Below, piece after piece: positions 1 through 8,101 of a DNA stretch of 64,000 nt; the stretch's first letter is position 1, and each line of letters opens with the position of its first letter. A program made the position numbers and the translations under genes. This stretch comes from Hymenobacter cellulosivorans (GTDB lineage: Bacteria; Bacteroidota; Bacteroidia; Cytophagales; Hymenobacteraceae). Location: positions 558,001 through 622,000 of the forward strand of contig NZ_CP095049.1 of assembly GCF_022919135.1 (NCBI RefSeq), written 5' to 3'. The notes under the pieces are model-generated. The model saw only the letters and a list, made by a program, of their open reading frames with translations. It ran no database searches and was not told the DNA's origin.

Positions 1-1326
1 TACGCCGTGTGCGCCGGCCTGGCCTACGCCACCGACTGGCTCCAGAACCTGCGCTTTTCGGCCGAAGACCTTACCTACCTAGCCAGCCTGCGCGGCTCCA
101 AAGGCGCGGCCCTATTCCCGCCGGAGTTTCTGGATTACCTGCGCGACCTACGCTTTACCTGCGACGTGGATGCCATTGCCGAGGGCACCGTGGTATTCGC
201 CAACGAGCCCCTGATGCGCATCAAGGGCCCACTGCTGCAAGTCCAATTGCTGGAAACGGCCCTGCTCACCCTCGTCAACTTCCAGACCCTGATTGCCACC
301 AAGGCGGCCCGCATTCGGGAAGTGGCCGGCGACGACCAGGTGCTGGAGTTCGGCCTGCGCCGGGCCCAGGGCTTCGACGGCGGCCTCGGGGCCAGCCGGG
401 CGGCCTACCTGGGCGGCGTCGATGGCACATCCAACGTGCTGGCCGGGCGGCGCTTCGGGATTCCGGTGCGCGGCACCCACGCCCACAGCTGGGTCATGTC
501 GTTTGAGGAAGAAGAACAGGCCTTTGAAGTTTACGCCGAGGCTTTTCCCGATGACTCCGTGTTCTTGGTCGATACCTACGACACGCTGGAAGGTGTGCGG
601 CGGGCCATCAGCGTGGCGCGACGCCTGCGCGCCAAGGGCCACGAGCTGGGCGGTATCCGCCTCGACTCCGGTGACCTGGCCTACCTCAGCCGCGAAGCCC
701 GGGCCTTGCTCAACGAGGCCGGCTTCCCCAAAACGCGCATTGTAGCCAGCAACGACCTCGACGAAAACCTCATTGTCAGCCTCAAGCAGCAGGGCGCCCA
801 GATTGACACCTGGGGCATCGGCACTAAGCTCGTAACGGCCTACGACCAGCCGGCCCTAGGCGGGGTATACAAGCTGGCCGCCCTGCGCAAAGCCGACGAT
901 TCGGGCTGGGAATACACAGTCAAAATTTCGGAGCAGCTGGCCAAAACCAGCATTCCGGGCATTTTGCAGGTGCGGCGCTACGAAACCGAGAAGGGTCAGC
1001 CTCGGGCCGACATGCTCTACAACACGGCCGAGCCCCTGCCCGCCGACCTGACCATCGTGGACCCTGTGGACCCAACGCGCCGCCGGCCCATTCGCAGCAC
1101 CCAGTTTCGGGAGCTGCTGGAGCCTGTGTTCCGCCAGGGCCAGTTGGTGGCCGAGCTGCCCACCCTACAGCAAAGCCGCGAAAAAGCTCAGCGCGAAGTT
1201 GCCAGCCTGGACCCCAGCATCCGCCGCTTCCTCAACCCGCACGTGTACCCCGTGGGTTTGGAAGAAAGCCTGAATACCTTCCGGACCAACCTGATTCTGG
1301 AAAAACGGCCGCAACGCCCGGCGTAA
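1..1326 (+). CDS. pncB: Nicotinate phosphoribosyltransferase, 5' end missing
   Basis: Catalyses nicotinate + PRPP (with ATP) to nicotinate mononucleotide, the entry step of NAD salvage in the cytoplasm. The frame is open from the first base, and the first visible residues YAVCAGLAYA match a region some tens of residues inside the usual protein, so the true start lies outside the window; a GTG at 7 is not a credible start. Family motifs are clear: LRRAQGFDGG, GTHAHSWVMSF, the phosphoribosyl-binding GIRLDSGDLAYLS, IVASNDLDE, and YDQPALGGVYKL. 441 residues are visible, close to the full bacterial length. It ends 26 bases before a strong bidirectional terminator. Identity is secure; only the N-terminus is unknown. 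Confidence 0.97.
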   Translation, partial: YAVCAGLAYATDWLQNLRFSAEDLTYLASLRGSKGAALFPPEFLDYLRDLRFTCDVDAIAEGTVVFANEPLMRIKGPLLQVQLLETALLTLVNFQTLIATKAARIREVAGDDQVLEFGLRRAQGFDGGLGASRAAYLGGVDGTSNVLAGRRFGIPVRGTHAHSWVMSFEEEEQAFEVYAEAFPDDSVFLVDTYDTLEGVRRAISVARRLRAKGHELGGIRLDSGDLAYLSREARALLNEAGFPKTRIVASNDLDENLIVSLKQQGAQIDTWGIGTKLVTAYDQPALGGVYKLAALRKADDSGWEYTVKISEQLAKTSIPGILQVRRYETEKGQPRADMLYNTAEPLPADLTIVDPVDPTRRRPIRSTQFRELLEPVFRQGQLVAELPTLQQSREKAQREVASLDPSIRRFLNPHVYPVGLEESLNTFRTNLILEKRPQRPA

Positions 1327-1352
1327 ACCTAAAAACAAGAGTTGGTAGCAGC

Positions 1353-1403
1353 TTTACACAAAGAGAGGAAATGGCTTTTAGCCATTTCCTCTCTTTGTGT
1401 AAA
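1353..1403. terminator. Bidirectional intrinsic terminator with perfect 23-bp stem
   Basis: Perfect inverted repeat, arms 1353-1375 and 1381-1403, with a five-base loop TTTTA. The arms start TTTACACAAAGAGAGG and are AT-rich at the outer end, giving T-runs in both directions. It lies between the convergent pncB and kelch-protein genes and should stop transcription from both. Confidence 0.85.
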
Positions 1404-1463
1404 ATCCTGAATACAGCACGAACAGCCAGAGCGGCAAGCGCCATTGCCCAGCCGATGCCGCGG

Positions 1464-4382
1464 TTACTGCAGCGCGAGCTGATGGGTGAGCACGCCGTTT
1501 AGGCTGCGCACCTGCACCGAGTAAATACCCGGTGCCAGACCCGAGAGTGCTACGGTGCCGCGCACTTCTTTGCCGGTCACGGCCAGTGGCTGCTGGCGCA
1601 CGATCTGGCCCACGACATTGAGCAGTACCAGCTCGGCGCTACTGCCGGGCACACCGCTGGCTACCACCGTCACGGCCGCCGAGTTGCTGGCCGGGTTAGG
1701 ATAAAGCTGCAGCTCACCTTTCCAGCTCGTTGCCTTCTGGCTGCCGAGTACCGCGCCTTGGTGCAGGTGCAGCACGAAGCGGGTCGTGCTCAGGCCCTGG
1801 CTTAGGTTGACGGCGTAGCTGCCCTGGCGCAGGTCGTGCCACGTATTGCTGAGCTTATCTTCCAGCCACACCGGCTCACCGGCGGGCAGGTTTAGCAGCT
1901 GCGCGGCCGAGAAGACATAGCTACCCGCCTCCGGCGCATTGACGCCCAGCTGCAAGCTGCGCGCACCGGTGCCGGCGGGCAAGCCCTGAATGGCCACCGC
2001 CTGCGTGCCCACGACCTGATACAGGCTCGGCTGCGTGCCGCCGTTGAGCTGCACCTTCACCGCATCGAAAGCCCCGTCAAAGCCCGCCGTGGCTCCGGCC
2101 TGCTCATAGACATAGAATTCATCCTGGCTGGCGGCCGACGTCGTGCTGCCGGCCCGCTGCAGCAGCAGCTGCACCAGCGGGCGGGTTTCCGGGCGGGCCG
2201 GGCGGGCATAGCCCGGGTTGGTGTAGCTCGTGTCCCGGGCCGCATTGGTGAAGGTCGCACTGCCAACCGCGCCCACGCTGTTGACGCGCACGAAGAAGGC
2301 CTGGCCCTGGGCCAGCACACTGCGGCCGATGCCGTTGACGTAGGCCGTGTAGCCGCCCGCGTACGGCCCCGTGGCCCGGTACACATACGCGGCCGCCTCC
2401 AGGTTGCTCGTGCTCACCCGGCTCCAGTCCACCGGGCTCGGGTAAGGATTGCCCAGCAGCTGCCAGCCCGCCTCGGCTCCGCTGCCGCGACTCAGCCCCT
2501 GGACCGATACGGTGCCCGTGGTCAGCGTCGGGCCGGTGAGCGCGAGCGTGGTGCCGGCCTGCTGCTGGATCGTCAGGCCCTGGCCCGGGGGCAACAGCGC
2601 CGAAGCCGCCGCGGGCGACATCCAGCCCGTGCCAAAGTCGGTGCTGACCCGGCTCTGCGCGTAGGCAAACACGGTGGGGAAGGGCGTGACCAGGCTGGGC
2701 TCAGCGGCTAAGTTGTAGGCCGCGTTCACCACCAGCGGCACGGCCCCGCTGCCGCTGACCGTCAGGTCCGCCACGCGGGCCCCGCTCAAGGCCGGGCTGA
2801 AGTGGCGGTAGCCGGCCCCGGCGTAGTCGGTGGCCTCGATGTAGCGCTGCACTGTGGCCGGGCCCGTGACCACGCCGCCGCGGTTGACGACCAGAGCGGT
2901 GCCCGTGCTGGAGGAGGCCAGCACCAAGGACTGGCCCGTGGTGGTCAGGTTGCCCTGCAGCGTGAGCTGGCGCTGCACCGTTACCGGGCCGGCCAGCGTG
3001 GCCCCGGCCGGGCCCACGCGCAGGGTCGTCAGCGTGGTGGGGGCCGTGCCGCCCAGCACCTGGGCCGTGGCACCGGTGAAGGCCAGCGTGCCCGAGCCCG
3101 TGGACGAGAAGCTGCCGTTGTTGACCAGGTTGCCCGTCAGGCTCAGCGTACCCCCATCCGCAACACTGAGCTGGGCCCCGCTGGCCACGGTGAGCGTGTG
3201 GGCTGTGGGCGTAGCAGAGGTGATGCTCGGGTAGCGCGCCAGGCCCGCGGGAATCGTCACGTCGTCCGTGGCCGTGGGCACCGTGCCCGACGACCAGTTG
3301 CCCGCCTCCGTCCACGAACTCGATACAGCCCCCGTCCACGTAATGCCCGACACGGTAATTGTAGCTCGGTACGTACCGTTTGGGTTGACAACGTAAATAT
3401 CATTGCCTTGGGTGAGTACATAAGTATTACCCGTAGCAATAGGGAGCGAAGGCCCCACTGCCCACGTATTGGTGGTGGGGTTGTATATCTGCACATCAGG
3501 CGCATAATCAGCTGAGGTTATGCCTCCCCCAATGACATACAGATTACCATCTGAGCCCAGCACAGCCGAGGCTTGCAGCTTGGGTAGTGGCATGGGAGCT
3601 GCTGCCGTCCATAGGCCCGTGGCCGGGTTGTACACGGAGTGGGCTGCGACAGCCTGCTGATAGAACCCGGTAGGACCATTGCTTCCTCGCCCGCCCCCAA
3701 AGGCATGGACCAGTCCGTTGGCATCCAGCACAAGGGCATGCCCATACCGGTCTTGAAACTGACCGGTAGTTGACGGAGGCCCTATCGTAGCACCCCACGA
3801 GTTAGTGACCGGGTTATAAATATCGGTACCATACTGCGTATCCTGTATGTAGATTTTACCATCCGGAGCGACCCATCCCTTCAGTCCCTGATTGCTTTGC
3901 TGGCCGCTACCTGCCCATGGATAGTTTCGTAGCGTACTGGCCGCCCACGTGTCGGTGGTTGGGGTATAGGTCAGAGAACTGCTCGAGGGAACAACGGTAT
4001 CCAATATGACGCCGCCAATGCTGTAGATAACACCATCCTTGGCAACGCTTCCGGGCGCGCCCAGCCGCTTGGGCATTGGCGCGCCACTGCTCCAGGTGTT
4101 GGTGGCAATGTCATAGATCTGCACCCTCGTGGACCAATTCCCACTTGCATATCCCCCGGTCAAGTAAATCTTGCCATCAAGAATAGCATGACCTCCCGCA
4201 AACTGGGATACAGGCATTTTAGCCAGGGTTGTCCAGGCGCTGAGCGCCGAGGTACGGGCGGCCGTAACCGGGCCCGAACCGATGGTGTTGACTGGCAGCG
4301 CAGCGCGCTGCTGCGCTTGAGCCGGCGCACGCAGGCTGCCGGCTACTACGGCCAAAGCCGCAGCGGGTAAAAATAGACGCAT
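1464..4382 (-). CDS. Secreted kelch-repeat protein with T9SS sorting domain
   Basis: Predicted cell-surface or secreted protein of 972 residues. The ATG at 4382 is chosen because it directly gives a signal peptide (MRLFLPAAALAVVAG, cleavage after AQAQ); an upstream in-frame ATG at 4496 would put 38 non-signal residues ahead of it. Residues about 45-340 carry kelch-type repeats, each with a GG pair and a later Y-N-P/W signature (YLTGGYASG, IYSIGGV, VHAFGGG, LYVIGGG), which form a beta-propeller. A beta-rich middle follows (WTEAGNWSSGTVPT and several SLTGNLVNNG-like strands). The last about 80 residues are a type A T9SS C-terminal domain (LQLYPNPASN, then GIYSVQV), which directs export by the type IX system and anchoring or release at the outer membrane. 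The ligand is unknown. It has its own terminator at 1353-1403. Confidence 0.9.
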   Translation of the reverse strand: MRLFLPAAALAVVAGSLRAPAQAQQRAALPVNTIGSGPVTAARTSALSAWTTLAKMPVSQFAGGHAILDGKIYLTGGYASGNWSTRVQIYDIATNTWSSGAPMPKRLGAPGSVAKDGVIYSIGGVILDTVVPSSSSLTYTPTTDTWAASTLRNYPWAGSGQQSNQGLKGWVAPDGKIYIQDTQYGTDIYNPVTNSWGATIGPPSTTGQFQDRYGHALVLDANGLVHAFGGGRGSNGPTGFYQQAVAAHSVYNPATGLWTAAAPMPLPKLQASAVLGSDGNLYVIGGGITSADYAPDVQIYNPTTNTWAVGPSLPIATGNTYVLTQGNDIYVVNPNGTYRATITVSGITWTGAVSSSWTEAGNWSSGTVPTATDDVTIPAGLARYPSITSATPTAHTLTVASGAQLSVADGGTLSLTGNLVNNGSFSSTGSGTLAFTGATAQVLGGTAPTTLTTLRVGPAGATLAGPVTVQRQLTLQGNLTTTGQSLVLASSSTGTALVVNRGGVVTGPATVQRYIEATDYAGAGYRHFSPALSGARVADLTVSGSGAVPLVVNAAYNLAAEPSLVTPFPTVFAYAQSRVSTDFGTGWMSPAAASALLPPGQGLTIQQQAGTTLALTGPTLTTGTVSVQGLSRGSGAEAGWQLLGNPYPSPVDWSRVSTSNLEAAAYVYRATGPYAGGYTAYVNGIGRSVLAQGQAFFVRVNSVGAVGSATFTNAARDTSYTNPGYARPARPETRPLVQLLLQRAGSTTSAASQDEFYVYEQAGATAGFDGAFDAVKVQLNGGTQPSLYQVVGTQAVAIQGLPAGTGARSLQLGVNAPEAGSYVFSAAQLLNLPAGEPVWLEDKLSNTWHDLRQGSYAVNLSQGLSTTRFVLHLHQGAVLGSQKATSWKGELQLYPNPASNSAAVTVVASGVPGSSAELVLLNVVGQIVRQQPLAVTGKEVRGTVALSGLAPGIYSVQVRSLNGVLTHQLALQ

Positions 4383-4658
4383 GAAACCAGGAGTAAAGAG
4401 TGTTGGAATAGGCAAAGCGCGGTGGGCACCGCAATAGGATGAAAAGAAATGGAGACAACGGAAATTAAAAGTCCAATTTATCCTTAAAATTGGCAAAGCC
4501 TTATATTGGTCTGGCGAAGCCGGTAATCCCGACTCCGCCCAGTTATTGTCAAATAAACAGACGGGTTAGCCCGAGACAGTTGCCGCTCTGCTGCAAGTAC
4601 GGCTTGAGCATAGCCTAATGGCCACTTGGCTTACGCTCGACGAACAAAATTGGCTGCA

Positions 4659-5189
4659 CTAGCTACTAAACTTCTTCCACAGCCGCGGCAGCAGCTTGGG
4701 CAGCTGTTCTTCCCGCCAGTCCTCACCCTTGGTTTCAGCGCCCAGGTCGTAGTCTAGGCCGCGGCTGACTGCTACATCCCGCGGGAAAGTTTCGTCTTCT
4801 TCGCGCTGTCCGGTGCGCCGCCCGAAGGCTTCGGTGGCCACGTAGAGCAGGTTTTCGAAATCCTGATACGGCTCCTTGGCTACCTGGGCCAAACTATCCG
4901 CATCCCGCAGGGCGTTCTGAAATACCGTTTGCCCCTGCCCTACCAGCCAGGCGCGGAAGTACAGGTAGGAGGCGTCCGACACGTAGCCGTCCATAATCTT
5001 GAGGGCGGCCATTATGTTGAAGTCGTCGGCTTCCCGCAGATTTTCGCGCAGGCGGCACTCAAACTCAATTATCTGGGCTGGCTCTAAAGCGGCCAGCTGC
5101 TCCGACAAAAAATCAGCCTGGGCAGTTTGGTCGCCAGCGGCGGCAGTTTTAGAGGCATCTATCAACTGCCAGAATTCGGGGATAGTCAT
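4659..5189 (-). CDS. DUF4240 domain protein
   Basis: Cytoplasmic protein of 176 residues with no signal peptide. The N-terminus MTIPEFWQLIDAS followed by an acidic helical stretch and AALEPAQIIEFECRLRE matches the DUF4240 pattern (F-W-x-L-I-D start, then helices ending in a Y-L-Y-F-R-A-W-L-V segment, here about residues 85-95). I start at 5189 because the family begins there; an in-frame start at 5249 adds 20 residues that do not resemble the family. Function is unknown. It stands alone between the kelch gene (276-base gap) and a divergent lipoprotein gene. Confidence 0.75.
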   Translation of the reverse strand: MTIPEFWQLIDASKTAAAGDQTAQADFLSEQLAALEPAQIIEFECRLRENLREADDFNIMAALKIMDGYVSDASYLYFRAWLVGQGQTVFQNALRDADSLAQVAKEPYQDFENLLYVATEAFGRRTGQREEDETFPRDVAVSRGLDYDLGAETKGEDWREEQLPKLLPRLWKKFSS

Positions 5190-5374
5190 ATTGGTAGAAA
5201 GATGGTGCAGCCAGGTTAAAGCAGGAAACACGGCTGTGAAATACGGCAAAAGTCTTCACTCGGGCGGGCCGTGCAACCTTTTGGTCCGGGGTCTAGTCAG
5301 GCCCCTACCCGCCCGGTACCGGCGCCCGGGCCGCGGTGGGCAGCCGTATTTCTTCCACTCTCAGTCCTATTGCT

Positions 5375-5842
5375 ATGAAACGCACTTCTCTACTCCTCCT
5401 GCTCGGCTTGACCGTGAGCCTCAGCGCCTGCGAAAAAGACGAGGAACTCCCCGAAAACGTCCGGTTGCTCACGGCCAAAAACTGGCGTATGAGTGCCAAC
5501 GTCACCACGTTCGTGTACGCTACCGGCAACGCCCGCCGCGACGTGGACAACTACAGTGCCTCCCCCGCCTGCGACCTGGACGACTTCTGGAAGTTTGCCC
5601 CCGACCAAACGATGGTTATCGACGAAGGCCTCAGCAAGTGCCAGGACGACGCTCCCCAGGTGAATCCGGCCCGCTGGAACCTCGACGCGGCCCACCAGAC
5701 CATGTCCGTTATTGCCGGCTCCGTGCGCACCTACGAGCTGCTGGAGCTAACGGCCTCTACCCTTAAATTCAAGCAGGACAACGGCCTGTCCCCCATCGAC
5801 GGCGTGCCCTACTACACCACCTACACGTTCACGTCCTTTTAG
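5375..5842 (+). CDS. Small lipoprotein, lipocalin-like
   Basis: 155-residue predicted lipoprotein. The ATG at 5375 starts a textbook lipoprotein signal MKRTSLLLLLGLTVSLSAC, with C19 as the lipidated residue followed by EKDEE, an acidic stretch common in exported Bacteroidota lipoproteins. The mature part has a pattern seen in Bacteroidota lipocalin-like lipoproteins: an opening LLTAKNWRMS strand, DDFWKFAPDQTM, and repeated beta strands to the C-terminal YYTTYTFTSF. The fold assignment rests on pattern similarity only and the ligand is unknown. An upstream in-frame ATG at 5336 would spoil the signal peptide. Confidence 0.82.
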   Translation: MKRTSLLLLLGLTVSLSACEKDEELPENVRLLTAKNWRMSANVTTFVYATGNARRDVDNYSASPACDLDDFWKFAPDQTMVIDEGLSKCQDDAPQVNPARWNLDAAHQTMSVIAGSVRTYELLELTASTLKFKQDNGLSPIDGVPYYTTYTFTSF

Positions 5843-5920
5843 GGGCCACCGCACCGGCCGCAGCTCCGTACACGTAGGCTACTTATCACCAGCCATTGTC
5901 CGGCCCTCAACCTGTGCGTT

Positions 5921-6130
5921 ATGTCAACTCTGCAATTCAAAACCAGCATCAACTGCGCCAACTGCGTGCGCGCCGTCACGCCCTTCCTCGATGCCGAAGC
6001 CAGCGTCGAAAAGTGGCAGGTCGATACCACCAGCCCCGACAAAATCCTGACCGTGGAGGGCGAGAACCCCATTCCTGAGCTGATTATGAAGTCCGTCGCC
6101 CAGGCTGGGTTTGATATCGAGCCCGCTTAA
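5921..6130 (+). CDS. Heavy-metal-associated (HMA) domain protein, copper-chaperone type
   Basis: A 69-residue free-standing HMA domain with ferredoxin-like fold. The metal-binding loop INCANC (CxxC at about residues 12-15) sits after the first beta strand and before helix 1. The rest follows the family order, ending GFDIEPA. Such proteins usually bind Cu(I) or another soft metal and hand it to P-type ATPases. The classical M-x-C-x-x-C is changed to I-N-C-A-N-C, so metal preference is uncertain. No ATPase is nearby. It is followed 22 bases on by a bidirectional terminator. Confidence 0.85.
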   Translation: MSTLQFKTSINCANCVRAVTPFLDAEASVEKWQVDTTSPDKILTVEGENPIPELIMKSVAQAGFDIEPA

Positions 6131-6152
6131 CTGTAGGATAATTGAAAAATCG

Positions 6153-6184
6153 AAACGCCCCTCTGGAAAACCAAAGGGGCGTTT
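6153..6184. terminator. Bidirectional terminator
   Basis: Inverted repeat AAACGCCCCT (6153-6162) and AGGGGCGTTT (6175-6184) with a 12-base loop. It separates the HMA gene from the convergent end of the nucleotide gene block, so it probably also ends that long minus-strand transcript. Confidence 0.75.
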
Positions 6185-6187
6185 CAC

Positions 6188-6514
6188 TTATGCATTGTAC
6201 TCGAAATTATCATGTTGCATTTGCATAGTGACAAAGTCGTCCCAAGTGCTGTACAACTTATAGTAGGGCCATACCCCACTGGCTTCACTATATCCAGTCC
6301 AAGTGAGGTGCACTGCTATATAGCTGGGCTCTGTGGTTTGGAGTTGAAACAGCACGTCGTCATTAGCTTCACTTTTGCCGACAGCCGTTGCTTTTATATC
6401 AAACAACGGATGAGCTGGACCCAACTCCCGCTGCAATTCAGCTTCTAAAGGCAGTCTGTCGGCTTCATTTAGTACCCACCAAGGCTCAAGCCAAATAAAC
6501 GGATGTACCGGCAT
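6188..6514 (-). CDS. Small conserved-looking protein of unknown function
   Basis: 108 residues, no signal peptide or membrane segment. Features seen: a tryptophan-rich N-terminus (FIWLEPWWVLN), LEAELQRELGPAHPL, then NDDVLFQLQTTEPSYIAVHLTW and a C-terminal DDFVTMQMQHD. The pattern L-E-x-E-L-x-R-E-L-x-x-x-H-P-L ... D-D-V-L ... V-H-L-T-W recurs, from memory, in small uncharacterised bacterial proteins, so I regard it as real. Its stop codon almost touches the terminator and its start is 6 bases after the purM stop, so it may be co-transcribed with purM. No function is assigned. Confidence 0.65.
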   Translation of the reverse strand: MPVHPFIWLEPWWVLNEADRLPLEAELQRELGPAHPLFDIKATAVGKSEANDDVLFQLQTTEPSYIAVHLTWTGYSEASGVWPYYKLYSTWDDFVTMQMQHDNFEYNA

Positions 6515-6520
6515 CCAAGG

Positions 6521-7621
6521 CTACTCGTAGCTTAGCTCACCGGCACTTACTACCAGCCGAACACCGGGCTCAGCGGTGATGCGGCCGGCTACCTGGGCCT
6601 GGTAGCCGTTGCCGCGTAGGGTTTCGGCTACGGCTTCGGCCTGGGCTTCGTCGGTAACGAGCAGCATTCCGTTGCCCATGTTCCAGTACAGGTAAGCTTC
6701 AATGGGCGTAATGCCGGCCAGCTCAGCCAGCTGCTGCATGGCGGGCAAAGGCTCAAAAAGATTGGTCAGCTCGGCACCCACGCCGTTTTTGAGCACCCGC
6801 TTGAAGTTGTCGGCAATGCCGCCGCCGGTGATGTGCGCCGCTGCGTGCAGGGGCAAACCCGCATCCAGCACTGCGCTCACGCCGGGCGAGAAAATAAGGG
6901 AAGGTGCCAGCATTACCTCGCCCCAGGTCTGGCCCATTTCGGCGGCGTCAGACCCCGTGTAAGGGGCTTCGTGCCACTTTTCTCCGAAGGCTTTGGTGAG
7001 GGCGCGGCGCGCCAGAGAGTAGCCATTCGAGCGGAACGAGGGTGAGCGAAGCGCCACCACGGCCTGCCCGGCGCGCACGTTGGCCCCACTCAAAGGCCGC
7101 TCCAGACTGGGGTGCAGCACGCCCACAGCCGTTGAGCACCAGTTGAAGTTCATTTTGGCTCCGGGGTAGCCGCCGATGCGGTTGCCGAGCTCGGCAATTT
7201 CCCCGCCCGTCACGGCAATCTGGCTGAACTGGGCCGCGTCGTGCAGGCCGCGCATGAGCTCATCGACCACCGCGTAGTCGAGCGTGTTCACGTCGATGAT
7301 GTTCGAGAGGTTGGTTGGGATAAAGCCGGCTACTACCAAGTCGTCAGCTACCATGGCAATTAGGTCGTAACCCAGCGTATCGTAGCGGTCCAGGCGCTCG
7401 GCCACTTCAATCTTGGTCCCGATACCGTCGGAGCCGATACCCAGCCGCTCACTGCCAAAGCGAATTTCGTTGGAGAAGCCTCCGGCCAAATCCTGCGCCG
7501 GCTCACCGGGCTTACCGGCGCGGGTCGAGAAGGTTTTCTGCGCCCAGTGGTACGCATTTTTGGAAGCGGCATTGCCTTCTTCGATGGAGTAGCCGGCGGT
7601 TTCTTTAATCGTGTTGTTCAT
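6521..7621 (-). CDS. purM: Phosphoribosylformylglycinamidine cyclo-ligase (AIR synthetase)
   Basis: Fifth step of de novo purine synthesis: ATP-dependent ring closure of FGAM to AIR. 366 residues, normal for the family. N-terminal half: GIGSDGIGTKIEVAE and AMVADDLVVAGF, the ATP and magnesium sites shared with PurL and other PurM-fold enzymes. Next come AVTGGEIAELG and VALRSPSFRSNGYSLARR. The C-terminal domain carries HITGGGIADNFKRVL and YWNMGNGMLLV. It is the last biosynthetic gene of the minus-strand block, 68 bases after a small secreted protein gene that separates it from purF. Confidence 0.96.
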   Translation of the reverse strand: MNNTIKETAGYSIEEGNAASKNAYHWAQKTFSTRAGKPGEPAQDLAGGFSNEIRFGSERLGIGSDGIGTKIEVAERLDRYDTLGYDLIAMVADDLVVAGFIPTNLSNIIDVNTLDYAVVDELMRGLHDAAQFSQIAVTGGEIAELGNRIGGYPGAKMNFNWCSTAVGVLHPSLERPLSGANVRAGQAVVALRSPSFRSNGYSLARRALTKAFGEKWHEAPYTGSDAAEMGQTWGEVMLAPSLIFSPGVSAVLDAGLPLHAAAHITGGGIADNFKRVLKNGVGAELTNLFEPLPAMQQLAELAGITPIEAYLYWNMGNGMLLVTDEAQAEAVAETLRGNGYQAQVAGRITAEPGVRLVVSAGELSYE

Positions 7622-7689
7622 GATAGTTACTTTACTTCCCTGAGCTGTTGGCGTCGAAGAGACAAAGAGAGCAAGCTTAAAAGAGCGGT

Positions 7690-8049
7690 TTAGATTTCAA
7701 CATGTACTGGCAGTCCCTTCACTGATTTTGCCGGCAAGTAGTAACGCTCACCCGCGGCATTCCCTAAGTCAACCCAAAAGCCCTCCGCCGTATATTCTCG
7801 GATATAGACTTTCGTACTTGGAAACACCATACGGGCGGGGCGTTTACCGACAGTATCAGCTACCTGATAATAAACGGGCGTGAAGCGCTTCATCACGATA
7901 TAGCGAAGATTAGCGAAGCCACGCAAAGCTTCCTCTATCTTGGGTGTTTTCACTTCCGCCTGCTTGTTCGACAAAGGCTCCTGCTGAGCCTGAGCAACTA
8001 CCCCGTAGCTCAACATTCCAGGTAGCAACAGGAGCTTCGTCGATTTCAT
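7690..8049 (-). CDS. Small secreted protein of unknown function between purF and purM
   Basis: 119 residues. The ATG at 8049 gives a signal peptide MKSTKLLLLPGMLSYGVV ending AQAQQ; an in-frame start at 8064 adds only five residues. The mature part of about 95 residues is mixed charged and aromatic (FTPVYYQVADTVGKRP, KVYIREYTAEGFWVDLG, YYLPAKSVKG), suggesting a small beta domain, perhaps SH3-like, but I recognise no family. Its place inside a purine operon is unexpected for an exported protein. It has 52 bases to purF upstream and 68 to purM downstream, so it is probably co-transcribed. Confidence 0.7.
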   Translation of the reverse strand: MKSTKLLLLPGMLSYGVVAQAQQEPLSNKQAEVKTPKIEEALRGFANLRYIVMKRFTPVYYQVADTVGKRPARMVFPSTKVYIREYTAEGFWVDLGNAAGERYYLPAKSVKGLPVHVEI

Positions 8050-8101
8050 AGGCACCAAGGTCATTAACTAAACCCTTTTCTCAATTCGAAACCGTGCCCA
8101 G

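Noticed and set aside
2802..3515. 237-codon plus-strand frame inside the kelch gene
   Set aside because: Arg/Gly/Ala-rich shadow of the repetitive beta region on the minus strand.
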